Positions 43,018 through 51,051 of a DNA stretch of 64,000 bases are shown in pieces (within the stretch, counting starts at the first letter, position 1; each line of letters starts with the position of its first letter). The stretch is taken from the NCBI RefSeq assembly GCF_024611995.1, contig NZ_CP102509.1:496001-560000 (forward strand), given 5' to 3'. The stretch is from Streptomyces sp. NBC_00162. GTDB taxonomy: Bacteria; Actinomycetota; Actinomycetes; Streptomycetales; Streptomycetaceae. The position numbers and the translations under genes were made by a program. The notes under the pieces were generated by a model. That model was given only the letters and a program-made list of their open reading frames with translations. It searched no databases and was not told the origin of the DNA.

Positions 43018-43863
43018 TGCCCACGACCGCCGCCACCCTTCGCACGCTCTCCGTCCCGGGCTCCACGCTCCACTTCCGGACCGAGGGCCGCGGCCCCGTC
43101 CTCCTCATCTCCCAGAGCGGCGAGGGGGACGCGGACCGCACGGTCGACCTCGTCCCGCACCTGGCGGACACCTTCACGGTCGTCACCTACGACCGCCGCG
43201 GCCTTCGCGCAGCACGCTCGACGACCCCGCCCGCCCCGTCACCATGGCCGACCACGCGGACGACGTCGCGCGCCTGCTCGCCGAGGTCACCGATGGGCCG
43301 TCATTGATGGCCGGGTTCAGCATGGGTGCCGCCATAGGCCTCCAGACCGTGGCCCGCCACCCGGGCATACTGAGCACACTGATCGCGCACGAGCCCGTGA
43401 TGCCGAACCTACTGTCCGAGACGGGCCGTGCGGAGCACGTGGCGGAACTCACGGCCATCCAGGATGCGTTCACGTCCGGTGGTCTGCCGGCGGCGTTCCC
43501 GGCGATCGCCCGGCACCTGGGCATCGACCCGGCGCACGACGAGACAGAGGAAGGCCTCACCCCCAGCCGCTGACACCCCGCCGAACGGCCAACTTCGAGT
43601 TCTTCATCGGAACGGAATTCACGGCCGTCACCACAGACGCCCTCGACCCGGCACGACCGGTGCAGGCCGCGGCGCGGACCGGAACACGCATCATCCCGGC
43701 GACGGGCCGAAACACCCGGCGCACGGTGCACACCTACCGCTGCGCACTGGCACTCGCCGCGCAACTGAACACGGAATCAGTCCAGTTCCCCGGCGGGCAC
43801 AACGGCAACACCGCGTTCCCCCGCGCGACAGCCCAGGTGCTCAAGGACCTCCTCAAGGGGTAA
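43018..43863 (+). pseudogene. Alpha/beta hydrolase, two frameshifts
   Basis: Frame one: TLRTLSVPGSTLHFRTEGRG, then DTFTVVTYDRRG. After a lost T near 43204 frame two reads STLDDPARPVTMADHADDVA, LMAGFSMGAAIGLQTVARHP (nucleophile G-F-S-M-G) and AIARHLGIDP. After a second shift near 43570 frame three reads TANFEFFIGTEFTAVTTDAL, then QFPGGHNGNTAFPRA (catalytic His region). With two bases restored it is a complete hydrolase of about 280 residues. It is the apparent target of the divergent MarR gene, which is also broken. Confidence 0.78.
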
Positions 43864-44085
43864 CCCGTGCGGCAGACACAGAAGGGACACAGCGTGCGCT
43901 CAGCCGCGGACAGCGGACAAGCCTCAATCCCTGTCCACAACTTCTACTCGAAAGCCCAGGTTTTCCGACCTGAAGAAGTGCTGTCGGGATGTCCGCTGGC
44001 GGCAGTGACCCCGGGCATGCCGACCTCGTTTGCCGACCGTGGTCGTGGTGTTCGCCATGTTCAGTGAGGTCGGTATGGAGGCAAA

Positions 44086-44298
44086 GTGCCACGCAGGCTG
44101 TCCATGGGTCAGCTCAGGGTGCAGGAGGTGCGGCATCGGGACGGCCGCCGCTCGTACACGTTCTTCGACTCGGTAGGCGGGGTACATCAGGGGGTGGATC
44201 GGTATTTGTCCCGGTACGCCGGCAAGGGCTCGGACCGCACGTACTCGTACCTGCTTGTGGACCACCTTCGGTGGCTGGACATGTGGCCGAAGGACTGA
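44086..44298 (+). pseudogene. Site-specific integrase, N-terminal fragment
   Basis: 70 residues: LRVQEVRHRDGRRSYTFFDS, then DRYLSRYAGKGSDRTYSYLL and VDHLRWLDMW. This is the N-terminal SAM-like/core-binding start of tyrosine recombinases found in Tn554-like elements. The catalytic domain is absent; the frame ends as the DUF6262 gene begins. Confidence 0.65.
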
Positions 44299-44927
44299 GC
44301 GCCCCCAGGGTTCCGTCGGCCCGCACCGCCGAAGCGCTCGCCGCCCGGCAGCGCAAGACAGACGCGGCCCTGCAGCGGATCAAGGACACCCTCCAACGGC
44401 TGGCCAAGACCAGAACACCGATCACCATGGCCGCCGTCGCCCGCCAGGCGGACGTCTCCCGCACTTTCCTCTACGAACACGCCGACGCCAAGACCCTGGT
44501 GAGCGAGGCGATGAGCCGGGCCGCTGGCCGCCGCTTCCAAGACCGCAGGGACGAGCAGGCTGCCATGGAGGCATCTTGGCGCGAGCGTGCGCTCAACGCC
44601 GAGGATGCCCTCAAGGCCGCAAACGCCGAGATCCTCGCCCAGCGCGAACAGATCGGCGACTTCCTTGGCCAGATCAAGGACCTGCAGACCCAGTGGACCG
44701 AGGAAGACATCGTCCGGATCACCACTGACAACGGCACCTTGAAGAGGCGGGTCCGAGAACTGGCCGCGGAGAACAAGTCGCTGATCGGCAAACTGGCCGC
44801 AGCCCGCGACAACATCCTGTTCGCCGACAAACGGAATCGCCGAACTCGAGACCCAAATCCTCGAACACCAACGGACCTGAGAAGCCCTATCTCAACCGAT
44901 CTTGGAACGCAGGTCGAACATTCCTGA
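44283..44927 (+). CDS. DUF6262 / TnpC-like transposition accessory protein
   Basis: About 214 residues from GTG 44283, overlapping the integrase remnant. HTH-like LAKTRTPITMAAVARQADVS, then RTFLYEHADA is followed by a long coiled coil (EDALKAANAEILAQREQIGD, KRRVRELAAENKSLIGKLAA). DUF6262 proteins accompany paired tyrosine recombinases in Tn554-type transposons. An extra A near 44835 shifts the end: the neighbouring frame reads IAELETQILEHQRT-stop, the expected C-terminus. So the last 30 residues here are aberrant. Confidence 0.75.
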   Translation: MAEGLSAPRVPSARTAEALAARQRKTDAALQRIKDTLQRLAKTRTPITMAAVARQADVSRTFLYEHADAKTLVSEAMSRAAGRRFQDRRDEQAAMEASWRERALNAEDALKAANAEILAQREQIGDFLGQIKDLQTQWTEEDIVRITTDNGTLKRRVRELAAENKSLIGKLAAARDNILFADKRNRRTRDPNPRTPTDLRSPISTDLGTQVEHS

Positions 44928-45094
44928 TCACCTTCGACGGCCGACTCCCAGTGGCCCGTCAGTAGCCCCAACCACCATGGTTACAGCGTTCGACTGACCC
45001 TCTCTGGGTCGTGCCCCATCTGGGACGCCGCCAGCATCTTCAACCACAAGCAGTCCACGCTCGTCCCGAGCTGAGGTGGGTGGCTATGCAGGGG

Positions 45095-45949
45095 TCAGTG
45101 CGGCGGCACGGCCCCGGTCATCGGCCGCCGCTGGAGCAGACGGAGACGGTCGGCGACGAAGGCCCACTCCAGGTCCTGCGTCCCGCCGAAGACCTGCTCG
45201 CAGCGGGCGGTGAGTTCCCGCAGGCTCTCCAACCGCGTCTCGTCGAGGCAGAGTCGGTGAATTCGGTCGGCGGGGACCGGGACCTGGCTCGTTCCGCCGA
45301 CCAGCGCGGGCTCCACAGCCAGGTCCTTCATGCCTGCCGTGCGCTCGATCACCCGGCCGTCGCGGCGGACCCGGTAGTGATCCGGTACGACCAGGCCGCT
45401 GACCACGGATTCGCCCAGGCCCCAACTCGCCTCGATCACCAGGACGTCGGAGCCGTCGAGGGGGTCTCGGGAGAACAGGACTCCGGCGCACTCGGGTACC
45501 ACCAACTCCTGTACCACCACTGCCACTCTGGGCAGGCCGGGCAGCCCGAGCCGCTCACGGTAGGCGAGCGCGCCGGCCGAGCGCGCCGAATCTCTCACCG
45601 TTCGGACCGCCTCGGTCAGCCCGTCCGGACCCCGTACGTTGAGGCAGGTGAGGTGCTGTCCGGCGAAGCTCGCCGCGGCCGAGTCCTCGCCCAGTGCGGA
45701 TGAACGCACGGCCAGCCCGCCGCCCTGCAAGTCGGTGGTCGACACGTGCAGGGCGGCGAGCGCCTCGTCGTCGCCCTCTGCGACGGCGTCGACAAACAGC
45801 CATTCCAGGGCGATTCCTTCCGGTACCGGTAGACCGGCCCGGGCGGCGGCCGCGAGCTGTGAGGCCTTGCCGCCGTACCGGCTCTCGTCGGTGGCCAGGC
45901 GGAGCGGCACCGGGGCGGACCACGTGCTCGGCGACAGCGGACCGGTCAT
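45095..45949 (-). CDS. ATP-grasp subunit of a split PEP-synthase-like enzyme
   Basis: 284 residues homologous to the N-terminal ATP-binding domain of PEP synthase, rifampin phosphotransferase and phenylphosphate synthase beta. Motifs are SRYGGKASQLAAAARAGLPV, AVRSSALGEDSAAASFAGQH, VVQELVVPECAGVLFSRDPL, ASWGLGESVVSGLVVPDHYR and the closing LEWAFVADRLRLLQRRP. It should bind ATP and pass phosphate to the histidine of the partner subunit. The ATG overlaps the partner's stop (ATGA), so the two are translationally coupled. Confidence 0.85.
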   Translation of the reverse strand: MTGPLSPSTWSAPVPLRLATDESRYGGKASQLAAAARAGLPVPEGIALEWLFVDAVAEGDDEALAALHVSTTDLQGGGLAVRSSALGEDSAAASFAGQHLTCLNVRGPDGLTEAVRTVRDSARSAGALAYRERLGLPGLPRVAVVVQELVVPECAGVLFSRDPLDGSDVLVIEASWGLGESVVSGLVVPDHYRVRRDGRVIERTAGMKDLAVEPALVGGTSQVPVPADRIHRLCLDETRLESLRELTARCEQVFGGTQDLEWAFVADRLRLLQRRPMTGAVPPH

Positions 45950-47652
45950 CGGACCACCGCCGCCTCTCCGGCCCGGCCGTCGACCCGCACCCAGGCGCCG
46001 TCGGGTATCACTGCCGTGGCATCCGTGCATCCGACGACGCCGGGGATGGCGAACTCCCGGGCGACGATGGCGGCGTGGGAGAGCGCCCCACCGCGATCGG
46101 TGACGATCGCGCCGAGCAGTGGCAAGACGATGTTGAAGGCCGTGGTGGTCGCGCCGGTGACCAGGACGTCCCCGGGCTGGATGCGGTCGAACTCGGGCAC
46201 GCCGCTGATTACCCGTGCCGTGCCCTCGTACACGCCCGGGCTCGCGCCGAGCCCGTGCACGGTCCGCCCCTCGGTCCGCGCTGCCGGGTTGCTGAACATG
46301 GCAAGGACGATGGCCCCGAGGGCGCGTTCCAGGCGTGCCGCGGCGGGCGGCAGCCAATCAGGCGGCAGGGGGTCGCCCGGGGGTGGACCCAGCATCGGCG
46401 GCGCGTCTGCGTACCGGGCGTGGTCGCGGTAGTGCGCCCGGGCGGCGAGTTCTGCGGCGTCGGGCCCGGAGCCCGTATGGACCAGGGCGCGCAGCTCGGC
46501 GTAGCCCGCCTCGGCCAGATGGGCGGGTGCATAGATCCGGCCCTGCTCGGTGAGCCGTCGGCCGGCCGCCAGGATGGCGCGCCGGGTGAGTCCGATGGCC
46601 GGCAGGTCCGCGCACGAGCCGCGCTCGTCGCGCAGCCGGGAGACCAACCGCGCCTCGGCGAGCAGCTCGTCGAAGCGGGAGCGGTGCGCCGCGGGTACGG
46701 CGTCGCGAAGGTCGGCCGCCGCGTCGGCGCGCTGGTCGGCGCGGGCGTCCGCCTGGGGCCTCGTCGAGGAGGAGACCGCCGAGCGAATGGCCGCGAGCAC
46801 GACGGCGGGCAACTCCGCCACGCAGGGATCGCCCACGTCCTCGCCATTGACGGGGCGCCAGCCCGCCGTCTCCAGGTACTCGGCGAGGGCGGTACTCGTA
46901 CGTCCCGCGACGGCCCCCAGCGCCGCCAGCAACTCCTGGGGTCGCGCCGGGGAGGCGAGCAGCTCACTCGCCCGGGGGTCAGCTGCTACGGCGGCGGCCA
47001 GCTCGGCCAGTTCCTCCCGGTCCGCCAGCGGGTCGGGGCTCGATCCGGCCAGCGGGGCCAGGATCTCGCCGGTGGTGTGCCCGGTCCACTCCTGGCAGTG
47101 TGCGATCAGGTCGCCCATCGGCAGCAGTGCCGGCATGTTGAACAGGTGGTGCAGGTATCCGGCTCGGCGCTGGTGCTCCCGGCACCGGTCGAGGTACGCG
47201 AGCAGACTGCCGGTATCGAGGAGACCGGGCTCGACCTGCTGCAGTTCGCGCCGCTCGCGCTGTAGCCCGGGTCTGACCTCTTCGTCCCAGCGGCGCAGGT
47301 CCTCGCGCCACAGCTTGCGCTCGAAGACGGTCGCGCTGGTCGCGAGCCTGGTGCGGATCTCGGGATGATCGGCGGCAAGGCGTTCCCAGACCTCTCTCGG
47401 CGGGTGGTCCGTGGCGTCCGGCGGGGCTCCCAGCGGCTGGGGATGGTAGTAGCAGAAACCGTTGACGAAGGCCCAGTCCAGGCGTTCGAGCAGCGACCCG
47501 TACCGGCGGAGGCTCTCTCCGAAGCCGCGGTGCATTTCCTCGATGAAGATCTCGGCGTGGAACCGGGTCACCGGGCGGGTGAAGTGGGTCGGGTCCAGGA
47601 ACCAGGTACCCGGCCCCGGTGGAGCGAAAGTGCGTTCCGTGGCGATGCTCAT
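45946..47652 (-). CDS. PEP-utilising, phosphohistidine-domain subunit of a split PEP-synthase-like enzyme
   Basis: 568 residues. The C-terminal swivelling domain has TDRGGALSHAAIVAREFAIP with the phospho-accepting His at about 526, preceded by GDVLVTGATTTAFNIVLPLL. The N-terminal 400 residues form a large helical, Arg-rich domain like the substrate-binding region of rifampin phosphotransferase and phenylphosphate synthase alpha (WAFVNGFCYYHPQPLGAP is distinctive). GGAGGAG precedes the ATG. Together with the downstream ATP-grasp gene it would phosphorylate a small acceptor. TetR control points to a detoxification or catabolic role. Confidence 0.8.
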   Translation of the reverse strand: MSIATERTFAPPGPGTWFLDPTHFTRPVTRFHAEIFIEEMHRGFGESLRRYGSLLERLDWAFVNGFCYYHPQPLGAPPDATDHPPREVWERLAADHPEIRTRLATSATVFERKLWREDLRRWDEEVRPGLQRERRELQQVEPGLLDTGSLLAYLDRCREHQRRAGYLHHLFNMPALLPMGDLIAHCQEWTGHTTGEILAPLAGSSPDPLADREELAELAAAVAADPRASELLASPARPQELLAALGAVAGRTSTALAEYLETAGWRPVNGEDVGDPCVAELPAVVLAAIRSAVSSSTRPQADARADQRADAAADLRDAVPAAHRSRFDELLAEARLVSRLRDERGSCADLPAIGLTRRAILAAGRRLTEQGRIYAPAHLAEAGYAELRALVHTGSGPDAAELAARAHYRDHARYADAPPMLGPPPGDPLPPDWLPPAAARLERALGAIVLAMFSNPAARTEGRTVHGLGASPGVYEGTARVISGVPEFDRIQPGDVLVTGATTTAFNIVLPLLGAIVTDRGGALSHAAIVAREFAIPGVVGCTDATAVIPDGAWVRVDGRAGEAAVVR

Positions 47653-47670
47653 GGCTCTCCTCCTCGCCGG

Positions 47671-48294
47671 TCATCTGCCCGGGTCGCGTAGCGGGCCGTC
47701 CGGGTCTCGCCGCAGCTCGTCCGTGAGCACCCGCACCGCCCAGGCGGCGGCTGTGCCGGCCTCCGCCCCGTCGAGCCCTGCCTGCAGCCGCATGGCCTGC
47801 CAGGCCGGGGCGCTCACCAGCAGGTACAGCACGGCGACCGCGCGGCGTCGGGCTACCGGGTCGGCCTCCGCCGTGAGCTCGGCCAGCGCCGCCTCCACCG
47901 AGTGGAACCGGTGCCTGCGGCCCTGCTCCCGCAGCGGCCGGGCCGCCTTGGAGTTCAGCATGGCGAGGATCAGCGGTGCGTGCTCGTCGTACGAGCGGTA
48001 GAGCTCCGGCGCCACGCGGCGCAGCCCGTCCAAGGTGTCCGGGTAGGACTGCGTGAGCACGTGCAGATTCTCCTGGGCCCACCCGCTCCAGGCCGCGAAG
48101 AGCGCCTCCTTGGTCGGGAAGTGCCGGTAGACGGTGCGGACGGCGACGCCTGCGCGCTCCGCCACGAGCGGAATGGTCAGCTCCTGGACGCTTTCGTCGG
48201 CGATGGCCTCGGTGAGCGCGGCGAGGATCAGCTGCCGGGTCTGATCAAGCTGCCCGGCACGCAGCGGACTCTCGTACGCGCGCTTCTCTTTCAT
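47671..48294 (-). CDS. TetR-family regulator
   Basis: 207 residues. The HTH is clear: LTIPLVAERAGVAVRTVYRH, FPTKEALFAAW. The C-terminal ligand domain follows (AVLYLLVSAPAWQAMRLQAG). It is the first gene of the minus-strand operon with the two PEP-synthase-like subunits (18-base gap), so it probably represses the operon and is relieved by the enzyme's substrate. The ATG at 48294 is preceded by a near-consensus promoter. Confidence 0.88.
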   Translation of the reverse strand: MKEKRAYESPLRAGQLDQTRQLILAALTEAIADESVQELTIPLVAERAGVAVRTVYRHFPTKEALFAAWSGWAQENLHVLTQSYPDTLDGLRRVAPELYRSYDEHAPLILAMLNSKAARPLREQGRRHRFHSVEAALAELTAEADPVARRRAVAVLYLLVSAPAWQAMRLQAGLDGAEAGTAAAWAVRVLTDELRRDPDGPLRDPGR

Positions 48295-48303
48295 GGCACG
48301 TCG

Positions 48304-48333
48304 ACAGTACTCCAATTCACGCCAAACTGTCAA
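48304..48333 (-). promoter_or_regulatory. Vegetative-type promoter for the TetR operon
   Basis: On the minus strand TTGACA (48328-48333), an 18-base spacer and TACTGT (48304-48309), an unusually good -35 for this genome. The -10 lies only 10 bases before the ATG, so the transcript may be nearly leaderless, or the TetR protein may bind across it. Confidence 0.55.
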
Positions 48334-48429
48334 GAAACGGTAATAATCCCCCCAAGGAGGGATGGAGGCTAAGAGAGATGTTGGACGGACATCCGGCTCT
48401 CACCGGCTGCGCGGGAAGGTCGGTGAGCG

Positions 48430-48560
48430 CGAGGGCCGGGAGGTGGAACCGAGCGCGGGGACCATCGACGCGCAGTCGGTGCGGGCCGCCGCGTCGGTGC
48501 CGGCCGCCTCACGCGGCTACGGCGGCGGCAAGAAAGTCCCGGGCCGCAAGCGGCACGTCA
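48430..48560 (+). pseudogene. IS5-family transposase, central fragment
   Basis: Codons read REVEPSAGTIDAQSVRAAAS, then VPAASRGYGGGKKVPGRKRH. This is the region around the first catalytic Asp of IS112-like transposases. Nothing before or after it remains. Confidence 0.8.
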
Positions 48561-48564
48561 TGAC

Positions 48565-48700
48565 TGCTGAACATCCCCGACGCCTCCTGGACCAGCCACC
48601 CTCGCTCCGCCAGGCGCTCGGCCTTCGACCGCACCCCCGACCTTCGCCGGTGTCGGCTCCAGCCCCAGCACCACCACGCTCTCCCTGTCCCGCACCGGCT
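48565..48700 (-). pseudogene. Third copy of the coiled-coil/winged-helix gene, fragment
   Basis: The minus strand reads VVVLGLEPTPAKV and then, in the next frame, VRSKAERLAERGWLVQEASG, then MFS. These match the C-terminal winged helix of the genes at 10114 and 22232 (GLDPVPGKVEALRSK, RLTARGWLIEPAPGRF). It directly abuts the IS5 fragment at 48560, as the other two copies abut transposases. Confidence 0.6.
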
Positions 48701-48756
48701 GTTGACCCGGCCGGCGAAATGCTGGAGGCCAGGCGGAATGCACAACGTGCCAACTA

Positions 48757-48973
48757 CTGAGGTTTTCGGGTTGTCGTCGGTAGTCACGGTTGATGATCCC
48801 TGCGGTATGCCGGTGAGATGAGGTATCCGGAGGGTGGGGGCCTGACCTCTGAGCGTCGGGCGTTTCGTGAGGGGATACGGCTTCAGGCCGGCGAGAGGTT
48901 CGCGGCGGGCGAGAAGACCACGGTGATCGCGAAGAGCTGCGGGTGAGCGTGGACCTCACCCTGAAAACCTCAG
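48757..48973 (+). mobile_element. 217-bp miniature/deleted IS630-type element
   Basis: Ends are CTGAGGTTTTCGGGT (48757-48771) and the inverse of CTGAGGTTTTCAGGGT (48958-48973), each flanked by TA, the IS630 target. Inside is a short IS630 transposase start: MRYPEGGGLTSERRAFREGI, then RLQAGERFAAGEKTTVIAK, then a stop. The catalytic domain is deleted, so it would need a transposase in trans. A third copy of the end, also after TA, starts at 49495. Confidence 0.75.
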
Positions 48974-49416
48974 TAGTTGTTGTCCGAGATCCGTTTTCTC
49001 GCCTCGCGCGTCCGGCGTCCATCCGGGCGCTCCGTCCCTGCCTTGAGGCGTTCGCGACGGTTCATCGCGCTTCCAGGATGCTGCATCCCGAGCAATCGGG
49101 AGATGGCAGCCCACTGCATGCCGTCTGCCCGGGCGTCTTCGATGGCTGCGAGCTCCTCCCTATCCAGCACCGCGCGAAGGTGCCGCACGATGGTGAGTCG
49201 GATTCCGGCCTGGTCACCGCGGTGGCGCTGCCCGCAGGTCGCCGGAGGTAGCGCGCAGTGGAACCGGCGGGCGTAATCCAGAATGCCAATGGCATCTTGA
49301 TAGTCAGGCCACAGAGCGAGCCATGGATCGTCGACGCCAAGATGTATCTCAAAGAGGGTGGCCAGGAGATCTCGCAATTTAGCAGGTTCTGGCGGGTGTG
49401 GGTTTCCTTGGGGCAC
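48970..49416 (-). CDS. HTH-containing uncharacterised protein
   Basis: 148 residues from GTG 49416 (GGGGA upstream). Helical N-terminus (PAKLRDLLATLFEIHLG), WLALWPDYQDAIGILDYARR, a basic CGQRHRGDQAG segment, and an HTH-like C-terminal region (LAAIEDARADGMQWAAISRL, LGMQHPGSAMNRRERLKA). Its last codon and TGA stop are supplied by the inserted IS630 miniature (NN-Y-stop); without it the frame would stop at TAG one codon earlier. So the insertion is nearly silent. Confidence 0.6.
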   Translation of the reverse strand: MPQGNPHPPEPAKLRDLLATLFEIHLGVDDPWLALWPDYQDAIGILDYARRFHCALPPATCGQRHRGDQAGIRLTIVRHLRAVLDREELAAIEDARADGMQWAAISRLLGMQHPGSAMNRRERLKAGTERPDGRRTREARKRISDNNY

Positions 49417-49494
49417 TCCCCGATCTTGGCAGGGCCATCGCGCCCTTTCCCAGCCTGGCACGCACATTGCTGCGTAATATGCCAGCGGCAGTTA

Positions 49495-49510
49495 CTGAGG
49501 TTTTCAGGGT
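49495..49510 (+). repeat. Solo IS630-type end
   Basis: CTGAGGTTTTCAGGGT, identical to the right arm of the miniature element and again preceded by TA. Its partner end was not found, so it is an isolated scar or the edge of a larger deleted copy. Confidence 0.6.
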
Positions 49511-49516
49511 GGGTCT

Positions 49517-49702
49517 GTGGTGCGTCGGCCATCGCGAGCCAAGGCGAAGGCGCGGCCGAACCCTGCCCTGGCGCCGCACCGCCCGGCCCGGCTCGCACCT
49601 GGGGCGGGAGCCGGAGACATGAGGGAGCTGTGCCGCGCGGCCCATGGCGTCACCAGCCCCGCAGTCGCCTCGCTGTGTTGGTCCTGTGCCATCGAAGCTT
49701 GA
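49517..49702 (+). CDS. Small plasmid-type protein, copy 1 (ELCRAAHGVTSPAVA motif)
   Basis: 61 residues: a basic, Pro/Ala-rich N-terminus, then MRELCRAAHGVTSPAVASLC. The same C-terminal block with the same DNA context (GGACATGA.GGAGCTGTGCCGCGC) recurs at 60828-61154. Similar short proteins occur on Streptomyces plasmids and integrative elements. The end (WSCAIEA) differs from copy 2 and may be truncated. Confidence 0.5.
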   Translation: MVRRPSRAKAKARPNPALAPHRPARLAPGAGAGDMRELCRAAHGVTSPAVASLCWSCAIEA

Positions 49703-49758
49703 CCGCCCAGGTCAGGGCCTCGCTGAGCAGTGTCAGAACCTTGCTGAATGATCGGGCC

Positions 49759-50157
49759 ATGCTGATTGCGACCAACGAACGCGGCCATGTGGTGAAGCGG
49801 CCCTCCAAGCCGGCCATCGGGAAGATGCTGGCCGGCCTGCAACGGGGGAACGCTTACCTGGTCTTGGAGCGGGTGGACGAGGAGCGGCCCGGCAGCTGGT
49901 ACATCCAGGTCCTGCTCCGCGAGAACAACACCTTCCAGCTCGAATACCGGGACGGCGTGGCTGAGCTGCACTACCAGACACAGACGATCTCCCAGGAGAA
50001 GGTCCTCGGGGCCCTGCTCGGCTGGGCCGGTGCAGCGCCGGACTGGCGGGACAGCTTCATGTGGAGCAACATCTCCGAGCAGTTCGGCCCGAGCGACCGT
50101 GAGAGCCCGCAGCCGCCGGGTGGCGAGGAGCCCTCGACCGGTACGCATACGGGCTGA
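49759..50157 (+). CDS. Conserved actinobacterial accessory protein
   Basis: 132 residues: MLIATNERGHVVKRPSKPAI, GKMLAGLQRGNAYLVLERVD, then PGSWYIQVLLRENNTFQLEY, RDGVAELHYQT. A beta-sheet domain with a helical tail, ending in a disordered Pro/Gly/Glu-rich segment. Proteins of this type are frequent in Streptomyces integrative elements; their function is not known. ATG 49759, no strong ribosome site. Confidence 0.65.
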   Translation: MLIATNERGHVVKRPSKPAIGKMLAGLQRGNAYLVLERVDEERPGSWYIQVLLRENNTFQLEYRDGVAELHYQTQTISQEKVLGALLGWAGAAPDWRDSFMWSNISEQFGPSDRESPQPPGGEEPSTGTHTG

Positions 50158-50254
50158 CCAGGGCGGTCAAGGTTCGATGACACGAAGCGCATAGTGGTCA
50201 AACTTCAGTGGCAATGAGGAGCGCGTGGAGCTGCTGCTCCACCACCTCCATGGG

Positions 50255-50474
50255 GTCTAGCTGAGGATTCCCGTGTTCGGGCGGGCCCTGTGGAGGGCCT
50301 GCTGAAGCTGGAAGAGGATGCGCTCCGTGAGGTCTTCACCGGCCGCGTCGGCCACCACGCTCGGTACGGCGCTGACGTCCCAGCGGTCGCGTCGGCCGCT
50401 CCTTCGATCCACGCGGCGGTCGCGTCGGCCTGTAGCGGGTTGAGCAGGACCAGTGTGAACTCCGAGCTCTTCAC
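50255..50474 (-). pseudogene. Small accessory protein, frameshifted
   Basis: The GTG at 50474 overlaps the stop of the upstream gene (GTGA). Frame one reads KSSEFTLVLLNPLQADATAA, then WIEGAADAT. Near 50395 it shifts and continues RWDVSAVPSVVADAAGEDLT, then ERILFQLQQALHRARPNTGI. Combined it is a 70-residue protein of a kind often found in Streptomyces plasmid-like islands. Confidence 0.6.
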
Positions 50475-50905
50475 TTTCCGGCAGGCGGTAGAACGCCCTT
50501 CTTCCGGGCCTCGGCAATCCACCGTCCCGCTGTCGCCTCCGACCTGGCCCACCTGCTGGCGATGGCACGGCGGGGCGGGATGTTCCGCTCGGTCGCCCAC
50601 TGATACACCTCGGCCACCTTCGCGAGGTGCTCGTCACCCCCGCCGTACGGGCGGCCCTCGGTCGCGGGTGCGGGCTGCACCTGTACGGCGATCTCCGCCG
50701 CCCTCACCTCGGCTGCCACCCGCAGCAGCCGGTCCAGCGGCAGTCGGCGCAGCCATGTCGCGCTCACCGGCTGGTCGTCCGGGGCCTTGACGTAGAACCC
50801 GTTCGGTTTCGTTCCGCCCGCAGGGAAGCCGATGATGAAGCTATGGCCCTCGTAGCCGGGGAAGTCCTCCACTGTGACCCCGCTTCCGCCGTTCTTGACC
50901 TTCAT
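50471..50905 (-). CDS. Plasmid-type protein with C-terminal HTH
   Basis: 144 residues from ATG 50905: GHSFIIGFPAGGTKPNGFYV, then ATWLRRLPLDRLLRVAAEVR and a C-terminal HTH-like AEVYQWATERNIPPRRAIAS, RWARSEATAGRWIAEARKKG. Such proteins are typical of Streptomyces integrative plasmids. Translationally coupled to the gene downstream. Function unknown; DNA binding is plausible. Confidence 0.7.
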   Translation of the reverse strand: MKVKNGGSGVTVEDFPGYEGHSFIIGFPAGGTKPNGFYVKAPDDQPVSATWLRRLPLDRLLRVAAEVRAAEIAVQVQPAPATEGRPYGGGDEHLAKVAEVYQWATERNIPPRRAIASRWARSEATAGRWIAEARKKGVLPPAGK

Positions 50906-51051
50906 GCGTCGCCCTCGCTTCGACTTCTGATCGCACACTTGTGAGATGCGCGCGCAAGTTGATCGTTGCTATGTCATCATGATGCCGCCCCTGCCGCATC
51001 GCCGCATCGCTGCGACCTGGGGACTCCATCCTTCCTAAGGATCGCCCAGTC

